From Achromobacter arsenitoxydans SY8 (lineage in GTDB: Bacteria > Pseudomonadota > Gammaproteobacteria > Burkholderiales > Burkholderiaceae_B): a stretch of 38,514 nt of DNA. The notes under the pieces are model-generated. The model saw only the letters and a list, made by a program, of their open reading frames with translations, did no database searches and was not told the origin of the DNA. Below are positions 32,820 to 38,514 of this stretch, one piece after another. Numbering within the stretch: position 1 is the stretch's first letter; each line of letters starts with the position of its first letter. The position numbers and the translations under genes were made by a program. The DNA lies in contig NZ_AGUF01000063.1 in NCBI RefSeq assembly GCF_000236785.1, forward strand, positions 1 through 38,514, in the 5' to 3' direction.

Positions 32820-32831
32820 TCCTGAACAACA

Positions 32832-32847
32832 AGCAACCCGCATGCCA
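32832..32847 (-). promoter_or_regulatory. Sigma-54 promoter of the ATP-grasp/alpha-E/transglutaminase/Anbu operon
   Basis: On the minus strand TGGCATG-CGGG-TTGCT matches TGGCACG-N4-TTGCW at all positions but one, with GG and GC 10 bases apart as required. Predicted start near 32821, leaving a leader of about 69 bases to the ATG. An NtrC box stands about 160 bases upstream of that start. Confidence 0.78.
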
Positions 32848-32974
32848 GGTTTTGGCCGGCGGGGCGCCTGCAAGCAAATATCCGCCGAAGGCCGTTGGTT
32901 CGCCATCCCCGCAGCGGACTACCCTGGGAGTCCTATCGTGGCGACAACCGGCGCAGGGCTGTCATTGCCTAGTA

Positions 32975-32991
32975 TGCACCAAAGTGGTGCG
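32975..32991. promoter_or_regulatory. NtrC-type enhancer box
   Basis: TGCACC-AAAGT-GGTGCG matches the NtrC consensus TGCACY-N5-GGTGCA in 11 of 12 fixed positions. It lies between the 5-FCL stop and the ATP-grasp gene. A further half-site GGTGCG at 33009-33014 may be a second contact. Position about 160 bases upstream of a sigma-54 promoter is typical for an enhancer. Confidence 0.72.
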
Positions 32992-33014
32992 TTGCGCCGG
33001 GCGAGTCTGGTGCG

Positions 33015-33689
33015 TCAGTTCAGCCGGTAGCTGTGCAGGGTGGCGCCGCCCGTGCCGCCTTGCTCAAGGGGCGCCTGCGGCACCCAGCCGTCCTGGGTCA
33101 GCACCGCGTCCAGCTGGACATCGTGCGGGGCGGGCTGGTAGCCAGCGTCCAGCTCGCCGCAGCTCCAGGCGATGCCGATCGCGATGAAGGCGTGGCCGCG
33201 CTCGCGCAGCGCGGCCAGGGTGCGGTCGTAGTAGCCGCCACCGTAGCCCAGGCGGTCGCCCCGTTCCGTGTAGCCCAGGGTGGGAACCAAGACCACGTCG
33301 GGCAGCAATTCGGGCCCGGCGACAGGCTCCTGGATGCCATAAGGACCTTTTTGCAGTGCGGCCTCGGGCGTCCAGGGCAGGAACGACAGGGGGGCGTTGC
33401 GTTCGCGCACCACCGGCAGGGCGACCGTCATGCCGTTTTCGCTCCATTGCGTCAGCAGGGGGCGCAGATCGGGCTCGTCTTCCATGGGCCAGAAAGCGGC
33501 TACGGTAGTGGGGGCCGGATGGCCCGCCTGGACGGCCTGGTCGCGGGCCACGTTCAGCCAGGTGAACAGCCGCGCGCGCATGAGCAGGGCGCCGCGGCTG
33601 CGCTGGTCTTCCGGCAATTCGGCGCGCAGTTTCCGTAATCGCGTGCGGTGCTGGACTGCGGTATCCTCTGGAGTATTTTGCGTAGTCAT
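33015..33689 (-). CDS. 5-formyltetrahydrofolate cyclo-ligase
   Basis: Converts 5-formyl-THF to 5,10-methenyl-THF with ATP, returning stored folate to the C1 pool. The 224-residue protein has the N-terminal basic RTRLRKLRAEL and the diagnostic ATP/Mg motif GYGGGYYDR at 148-156, with VPTLGYTERGDRLG just before it. The start MTTQNTPED at 33689 is set by length; the frame is open further, antisense to the next gene. It is divergent from the lytic transglycosylase, with only 27 bases between starts, so promoters must overlap coding DNA. The 6S RNA gene often found beside this family has no room here. Its product can feed MetF. Confidence 0.93.
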   Translation of the reverse strand: MTTQNTPEDTAVQHRTRLRKLRAELPEDQRSRGALLMRARLFTWLNVARDQAVQAGHPAPTTVAAFWPMEDEPDLRPLLTQWSENGMTVALPVVRERNAPLSFLPWTPEAALQKGPYGIQEPVAGPELLPDVVLVPTLGYTERGDRLGYGGGYYDRTLAALRERGHAFIAIGIAWSCGELDAGYQPAPHDVQLDAVLTQDGWVPQAPLEQGGTGGATLHSYRLN

Positions 33690-33716
33690 GCGGTGGCTGT
33701 AACCGGGGGGTTGAAG

Positions 33717-35891
33717 ATGAAGGCAAACATGCTGAAGACAAACATGCGGATGTTCAGCATGCGGGTGCGCGGCAAGACGCAATCCCTGCAACCCCGACGG
33801 TATCAGAATTCCTCTCGGCAAGCCTTTGCGGCCGACGCCCGCACCGGCCTGCGCCGCTGGCTGCCCCTGGTGGCCCTGTTCACCGCCGCCTGTGCGCCGG
33901 TCGACGCCCAGCAGCGCAGCGCAGCCCTGAATCCCCCGCCCCAGCCGGCCGTGCAGGCCGCGCAACCCGTCATCGCGGTGCCCCCCGTCGTGCTGGCGGG
34001 CCTTCCCCCCACCGCCGACACGCCCGCGCTAGCCGCCGTGGTGGCCTCCCGCGAAGCCATGACCCGCAAGCAATGGTCGGTGCTTGGCGCGCTGGTGCCG
34101 CAGGCCAAGGGCAACCCCCTGGGCATGTACCCCGAATACTGGCTGCTGCGCTATCAGCTGTGGACCCCGCCCGCCAACGGCCGGCCCACCGCAGCGCTGC
34201 AGCAGTTCATCAGCAGCAACGGCGACGCCTACCTGGCCGACCGCCTGCGCGGCGACTGGCTGCTGGCGGCCGCGCGCAGCGGCGACTTCGAAACCGTGCG
34301 CAAGCTGGCGCCCGTGAAGAACTCCAATGCGCAGATCGAATGCGCCATCCTGGACGGCCGGCACATGACCGGCCAGCGCGCCACCGCCGCGCAGGCGATG
34401 GCCGTCTTCGCGCCCGGCAGCGCCTGCTGGGCGCTGTACGACCAACTGGTGGCGGACGGCATCCTGGGCTGGGACCAGCTCGAGCCCCAACTGCGCGACG
34501 CCATCGAGGCCAACAAGACCGCCGACGCGCGCAAGTTGGTGCAGTACATGTTCGAGCCGCGCGATGTAAAGACCTACGACCTCCTCATGAAAGACCCCAT
34601 GAGGTGGCTCACGCGCCAGGACCGCATGCCCGTGGGACGCAACGAAAAGGAACTCGTCGTCCTCGCACTGGCCCGGCTGGCGCGTTCGGACGTTGGCGTG
34701 GCCGACTCCTACCTGCGCCGCGAGTGGGCCAAGTCCATGTCCAAGTCGAATCTGGCCTGGGTGCGCGGCCAGTACGCGCTGGCGGCCGCGCTGAGCCTGG
34801 ATAGCCGGGCCAACGACTGGTACCGCGAAGCCGGCCACATCCGCATGACCGACTACAACGCGGGATGGAAGGTGCGCGCGGCCTTGCGCCAGCCCAAGAT
34901 CGACTGGAAATGGGTCATTGAATCCATCGACGAAATGCCCGCCTCGCAGCAGGCGGAAACGTCGTGGGTGTACTGGAAGGCGCGCGGCCAGGCCGCGCTG
35001 GGCCACAAGGAAAAGGCCGAAGCCGCCTACGTCAGCATTGCCGACCGCTTCGATTTCTACGGCCAACTGGCCGCCGAGGAACTGGGCCGCCGCATCAAGG
35101 TGCCGCCGCGTCCCGCGCCCATCAGCGATCGCGAGATCGCCGAGGCGCGCGCCAATCCCGGCCTGCAGCGCGCCGTGATGCTGTTCCGCCTGGGCTGGCG
35201 CGCCGAAGCCGTGCCGGAATGGAACTTCACCCTGCGCGGCATGAGCGACCGCCAGCTCATGGCGGCAGCCGAGCTGGCCCGCGCCGAAAACATCTACGAT
35301 CGCGTGGTCAACACCTCCGACCGCACCGAGAAGGAATTCGACTTCAGCCAGCGTTTCATCGCGCCGTTCGAGGGCCGCGTCACCGCCAAGGCCAACGCCA
35401 TCGCGCTGGATCCGGCCTGGGTCTACGGACTGATCCGCCAGGAATCGCGCTTCATCATGGATGCGCGCTCACATGTCGGCGCGTCCGGCCTGATGCAGCT
35501 CATGCCGGCCACGGCCAAGTGGGTCGCGGGCAAGATCGGCATGAGCAACTTCACGCCTGATAGCGTCAACGACTTCGACACCAATACCGAACTCGGCACC
35601 AACTACCTGAACATCGTGCTGCGCGACCTGAACGGCTCGCAGATGCTGGCCAGCGCGGGCTACAACGCCGGTCCTGGCCGTCCGCGCAACTGGCGCTCGA
35701 CCTTCTCCCACCCGGTCGAGGGCGCCATCTTCGCCGAGACGATCCCGTTCACCGAAACGCGCACGTACGTGAAGAATGTGATGTCCAACGCGGTCTACTA
35801 CGCGGCGATGTTCAGCGGCCAGCCCCAATCGCTGAAAGAGCGGCTGGGCAATGTCGTGCCGCAGGGCGTGGAAACCGCGGCCGCCCCATGA
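33717..35891 (+). CDS. Soluble-type lytic murein transglycosylase
   Basis: A 724-residue Slt70-like enzyme that cleaves peptidoglycan glycan chains to 1,6-anhydro ends. After a long basic N-terminal region comes a hydrophobic signal ([17 protein letters not shown]). Cleavage at VDA-QQ would give a periplasmic protein, while TAAC is a poor lipobox. A superhelical alpha-domain fills residues 80-550. The SLT domain follows, with catalytic Glu576 in IRQESRF, then [20 protein letters not shown] and [15 protein letters not shown]. Several Met codons near the start make the exact start uncertain (33717, 33729, 33750). The stop overlaps the cca start (ATGA). Confidence 0.93.
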   Translation: MKANMLKTNMRMFSMRVRGKTQSLQPRRYQNSSRQAFAADARTGLRRWLPLVALFTAACAPVDAQQRSAALNPPPQPAVQAAQPVIAVPPVVLAGLPPTADTPALAAVVASREAMTRKQWSVLGALVPQAKGNPLGMYPEYWLLRYQLWTPPANGRPTAALQQFISSNGDAYLADRLRGDWLLAAARSGDFETVRKLAPVKNSNAQIECAILDGRHMTGQRATAAQAMAVFAPGSACWALYDQLVADGILGWDQLEPQLRDAIEANKTADARKLVQYMFEPRDVKTYDLLMKDPMRWLTRQDRMPVGRNEKELVVLALARLARSDVGVADSYLRREWAKSMSKSNLAWVRGQYALAAALSLDSRANDWYREAGHIRMTDYNAGWKVRAALRQPKIDWKWVIESIDEMPASQQAETSWVYWKARGQAALGHKEKAEAAYVSIADRFDFYGQLAAEELGRRIKVPPRPAPISDREIAEARANPGLQRAVMLFRLGWRAEAVPEWNFTLRGMSDRQLMAAAELARAENIYDRVVNTSDRTEKEFDFSQRFIAPFEGRVTAKANAIALDPAWVYGLIRQESRFIMDARSHVGASGLMQLMPATAKWVAGKIGMSNFTPDSVNDFDTNTELGTNYLNIVLRDLNGSQMLASAGYNAGPGRPRNWRSTFSHPVEGAIFAETIPFTETRTYVKNVMSNAVYYAAMFSGQPQSLKERLGNVVPQGVETAAAP

Positions 35892-36988
35892 CGCGCGATC
35901 CGGCCACCGAGGGCCTGCGTGTGTACATAGTCGGCGGGGCGGTGCGCGATGCGTTGCTCGGCCTGCGCCCGGGCGACCACGACTGGGTCGTCGTGGGGGC
36001 CACGCCCGAAGACATGGCGCGCCGCGGCTTCATCCCGGTCGGCGGCGACTTTCCCGTCTTCCTGCATCCGCGCACGAAAGAGGAATACGCCCTGGCCCGC
36101 ACCGAACGCAAGTCGGGGCGCGGCTACAAGGGCTTCACGTTCTACACGGGCGCGGACGTCACGCTGGAAGAAGACCTGCGCCGCCGCGACCTCACCGTCA
36201 ACGCCATCGCGCAGAAGCAGGACGGCGAACTTGTCGATCCGCTGGGCGGCGCCGCGGACGTGCGCGCCCGGATCTTCCGGCATGTGGGCGATGCCTTCGA
36301 AGAAGACCCGGTGCGCATCCTGCGGCTGGGGCGCTTCGCGGCGCGCTTTCCCGACTTCACCGTCGCGCCCGAAACCCTGGATCTGTGCCGCCGCATGGTC
36401 CAGGCGGGCGAGGCCGACGCGCTGGTGCCGGAACGCGTCTGGAAGGAGCTCTCTCGCGGCCTGATGGCGGGTGCGCCCTCGCGCATGCTGGCCGTGCTGC
36501 AGTCTTCGGGCGCGCTGGCGCGCGTGATGCCGGAACTGCAGGGCGTGGACGAGGTCGGCGCGGATATTGATCGCGCCGCCGGCCTGGGGTTGTCGCTGGC
36601 GGGCCGCTACGCGCTGCTCTGCCGGCTGACCCCCGAGCGCGAGGCCATGGGCCGCCGACTGCGCGTGCCCACCGAATGCAATGACCATGCGCGGCTGCTG
36701 CCGGAGGTGCTGGCCGCGCTGGATGGCGCGCCGGACAAGGGCGACGCCGCCGATGCGCAGCTCGCGCTGATGGAGCGCGCCGACGCCCTGCGCAAGCCGG
36801 AGCGCTTCTTCGACCTGCTGGATGCCGCCGCCGTGCTGCGGCCGGTGGACAAACCCGCTTGGCAGTCGCGCGTGGCCGCCGTGCGCGGCGTGGATGCGGG
36901 GGCGATCGCCAAAGCCTGCGCGGGCGATCCGGCCCGCATCAAGGACAGCGTGCGCCAGGCGCGACTGGAGCGCCTGCGGGCGGGTTGA
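35888..36988 (+). CDS. cca: CCA-adding tRNA nucleotidyltransferase
   Basis: Adds or repairs the 3'-CCA end of tRNAs from CTP and ATP without a template. The 366-residue protein is a class II bacterial enzyme. The palm motif GGAVRD is at 16-21 and the metal-binding Asp30-His-Asp32 follows. [11 protein letters not shown] is at 98-108 and [16 protein letters not shown] at 139-154, both family signatures. It is shorter than the E. coli enzyme (412), mostly in the C-terminal region, where the HD phosphohydrolase motif is not evident. Its ATG overlaps the transglycosylase stop by four bases, so translation is coupled. Confidence 0.95.
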   Translation: MTRDPATEGLRVYIVGGAVRDALLGLRPGDHDWVVVGATPEDMARRGFIPVGGDFPVFLHPRTKEEYALARTERKSGRGYKGFTFYTGADVTLEEDLRRRDLTVNAIAQKQDGELVDPLGGAADVRARIFRHVGDAFEEDPVRILRLGRFAARFPDFTVAPETLDLCRRMVQAGEADALVPERVWKELSRGLMAGAPSRMLAVLQSSGALARVMPELQGVDEVGADIDRAAGLGLSLAGRYALLCRLTPEREAMGRRLRVPTECNDHARLLPEVLAALDGAPDKGDAADAQLALMERADALRKPERFFDLLDAAAVLRPVDKPAWQSRVAAVRGVDAGAIAKACAGDPARIKDSVRQARLERLRAG

Positions 36989-37028
36989 GCGCAGATCGCG
37001 CGGCGCGCGTGCCGGCGGCGGGCCCGCG

Positions 37029-38216
37029 CTACAGCTTGCCCAGCCTGTCGCCGCGCGAGAATCCCGAAAGCGGTTCCTGCATGCCGCGGCCAATCGCCAA
37101 CACCTTGAACAATTCGCCCATTTCCGCTTCGGACAGCAGTTTCTGAACGGGCGCGACGGCCTGCGCGTAGGCCTGCGCATCCGACGGATCCAGCCGGGCC
37201 AGCAGGTCCATCAGCCCCGCGTTCATCAGGAAGCGGGCCTGCGACGTGTAGCCCAGCACCTGCATGCCTGCCGCCAGCGCGGCCTCCGCCATGGCGGTGA
37301 AGTCCACGTGCGCGGTGATGTCCTGCAAGCCGGGCGCCGTGAACGGATCGCCGTGCGCGTGATGGCGCAAATGGCACATCAGCGTGCCCCCCGCGCGCTG
37401 CGGGTGGTAGTACTCGTTGCGCGGAAAACCGTAGTCGACCAGCAGGGCCGCGCCGCGTTCAAGCCAACTGCCCATGGCCGCGATCCAGGCCTCGCCCTGC
37501 AGATTGATTTCGGAAACGTAGCCGGGCAGCGGCGGCATGCGCGCGGCGACCGCGGTGGCCAAGGCGTCTGGGGCGGGGCGATCTTCCCAGACGAACGCGC
37601 CGCCGGCGTCCACGGTCACGCCGCGCTCTAGCACGGCGCCTTCGGGGCTCCAGGCAAAGAGCGACACCGGCATCGCATCAAGCACCTCGTTGGCCAGCAC
37701 GCATCCGGCAAACGCATGGGGCAGGGCGTCCAGCCATTGCACGCGGTCGCCGAAAGCCTTGAGCCTGTCGGCCTGGCGGGCGCGCAGGTCCGCCGACACT
37801 TCCAGGATCAGGTAGCGGGTGTCCTGCAGTCCCAGCGCGTCCAGTTCGAGCAGCACCCCTTCGGCCAGGGCGCCGGTGCCGGCGCCGAATTCCAGCACGG
37901 TCTGCGTCCCCGTCTGGCGCAGCACCTCGGCGGCCTGGTGCGCCAGTGTGCGGGCGAACAGCGGCGTGAGCTGGGGCGCGGTGACGAAGTCGCCGGCCGG
38001 CGTCTTGGCGCCATCGTCCACATCGGCCAGCTTGACGTTGCCCGCGGCGTAATAGCCCAGTCCTGGCGCATAGAGCGCTTCGGCCATCCAGTGATCGAAC
38101 GGCAGCCAGCCGCCGTTAGCGGCGATCGCGGCGCGCAGGTGCGCGGCGGCAGCCGCGCTGTGTTCGAGCGCGGCGGGGGCAAGGGGGGGCAGATTGGCGG
38201 GAGCGGGGCGTTGCAT
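37029..38216 (-). CDS. MidA/NDUFAF7-like SAM-dependent methyltransferase (DUF185)
   Basis: A 395-residue class I methyltransferase of the MidA/NDUFAF7 family; the eukaryotic member methylates an arginine of a complex I subunit. Family blocks are WLPFDHWMAEALYAPGLGYY (37-56), GDFVTAPQLTPLFA at 75-88, the SAM-binding EFGAGTGALAEG at 109-120, ANEVLDAMPV with a conserved NE, and LLVDYGFPRNEYYHPQR. The start at 38216 is the Met nearest to the family N-terminus; 35 extra in-frame codons reach into the terminator and are rejected. No strong Shine-Dalgarno sequence is seen. The bacterial target is unknown. It converges with cca. Confidence 0.9.
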   Translation of the reverse strand: MQRPAPANLPPLAPAALEHSAAAAAHLRAAIAANGGWLPFDHWMAEALYAPGLGYYAAGNVKLADVDDGAKTPAGDFVTAPQLTPLFARTLAHQAAEVLRQTGTQTVLEFGAGTGALAEGVLLELDALGLQDTRYLILEVSADLRARQADRLKAFGDRVQWLDALPHAFAGCVLANEVLDAMPVSLFAWSPEGAVLERGVTVDAGGAFVWEDRPAPDALATAVAARMPPLPGYVSEINLQGEAWIAAMGSWLERGAALLVDYGFPRNEYYHPQRAGGTLMCHLRHHAHGDPFTAPGLQDITAHVDFTAMAEAALAAGMQVLGYTSQARFLMNAGLMDLLARLDPSDAQAYAQAVAPVQKLLSEAEMGELFKVLAIGRGMQEPLSGFSRGDRLGKL

Positions 38217-38305
38217 GGACGGATGAGGCAGGGGGAATGCGGCATTTTCCCAAAAAACGGACCGCGACGCCGATGCGCCCGGCCGAGACGGCGCGCGCGG
38301 CCAAA

Positions 38306-38337
38306 AAAAACCCCGCGACAAATGGCGCGGGGTTTTT
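38306..38337 (-). terminator. Rho-independent terminator of the right-edge gene
   Basis: CCCCGCG (38311-38317) pairs with CGCGGGG (38326-38332) around an 8-base loop, flanked by A and T runs that extend the stem. On the minus strand a T8 tract follows, ending the transcript from the gene at 38355. Confidence 0.88.
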
Positions 38338-38354
38338 CGCTTCAGGCCGTTGCT

Positions 38355-38514
38355 TTAGCCGCGGCGGTCCGACGACTTGCCAAAGCGCTTGGCGGGGCCG
38401 CCGGGGCGCTTGTCGAACGAGGGCTTGCCGCGGAAGCCGCCTTCAGGGCGGTCGCCGCCACGGAAGCCGCCTTCGCGCTGGGGACGGTCGCCGAAGCTGG
38501 GCGGTCGCCAAAGC
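38355..38514 (-). CDS. C-terminal Gly/Arg-rich tail of a gene cut by the window edge
   Basis: About 50 codons before a TAA at 38355-38357 read in a Gly/Arg/Asp/Phe-rich pattern: SFGDRPQREGGFRGG, then DRPEGGFRGKPSFDKRPGG, ending KRFGKSSDRRG. Such RGG-like tails are common on DEAD-box RNA helicases of this group and also occur on pseudouridine synthases; the catalytic part is outside the window, so I do not choose. Near the edge (around 38495) the repeat reads LWRPPSFGD in this frame, whereas FGDRP-SFGDRP would need one more base in a C run, so a single-base indel or sequence error is possible. Confidence 0.6.
   Translation of the reverse strand, partial: LWRPPSFGDRPQREGGFRGGDRPEGGFRGKPSFDKRPGGPAKRFGKSSDRRG

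Noticed and set aside
33690-33716. 6S RNA gene beside 5-formyltetrahydrofolate cyclo-ligase.
   Set aside because: Only 27 bases separate the divergent starts, and the other side of the gene holds the NtrC and sigma-54 elements; no 6S-like fold fits.

Overview
The window looks like chromosomal DNA of a betaproteobacterium of the Alcaligenaceae (Achromobacter/Bordetella type). By eye, G+C is about two thirds and coding density is very high. There are two Bug-type tricarboxylate-binding proteins, a xerC-DUF484-dapF-lpxL-lpxL block running away from metK, and an SAH riboswitch in front of ahcY. I see no rRNA, tRNA, CRISPR array, insertion sequence or prophage. The genus is an inference from gene content and order.

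Layout. 1-536: 3' end of a NicO-type nickel/cobalt permease. 544-4961 (minus): one housekeeping operon, lpxL-lpxL-dapF-DUF484-xerC in transcription order. 5053-6453: metK with a structured leader and a strong terminator. 6461-10352: an amidase and an MHS-family MFS permease (minus), divergent from a two-unit Lrp/AsnC regulator. 10410-14995 (minus): a branched-chain-type ABC importer with a binding protein, LivH, and one 829-residue LivM-LivG-LivF fusion. 15235-17698 (plus): a PuuE-like polysaccharide deacetylase, a GntR regulator and a flavin reductase. 17703-22788: a LysR regulator divergent from a Bug protein, LeuC, LeuD and a fluoroacetate-dehalogenase-like hydrolase. 22833-24215: DUF1289 protein and a GT4 glycosyltransferase. 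24264-27411: SAH riboswitch, ahcY, a small four-helix membrane protein, and metF. 27429-28427: second Bug protein. 28609-32752 (minus): circularly permuted ATP-grasp, alpha-E, transglutaminase-like protease and the proteasome-like Anbu peptidase. 33015-38216: 5-formyltetrahydrofolate cyclo-ligase, soluble-type lytic transglycosylase, cca and a MidA-like methyltransferase. The right edge holds the Gly/Arg-rich tail of a truncated gene.

Methyl-cycle genes recur: metK makes SAM, ahcY removes SAH, metF and 5-FCL feed the folate C1 pool, and ahcY sits behind an SAH riboswitch.

The most notable signal is regulatory. Upstream of the ATP-grasp/alpha-E/transglutaminase/Anbu operon there is a near-consensus sigma-54 promoter (TGGCATG-N4-TTGCT, minus strand, 32847 to 32832) and an almost perfect NtrC box (TGCACC-N5-GGTGCG, 32975-32991). 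This suggests that this poorly understood peptide-ligation/proteolysis system is switched on by nitrogen limitation. A second sigma-54-like element lies in front of the liv operon, as one half of a 23-nt inverted repeat whose other half resembles a sigma-54 promoter pointing at the PuuE-like gene. No stretch longer than 300 bases lacks a gene. The longest gaps (4962-5238, 14996-15234, 24216-24500, 32753-33014) all hold regulatory elements.
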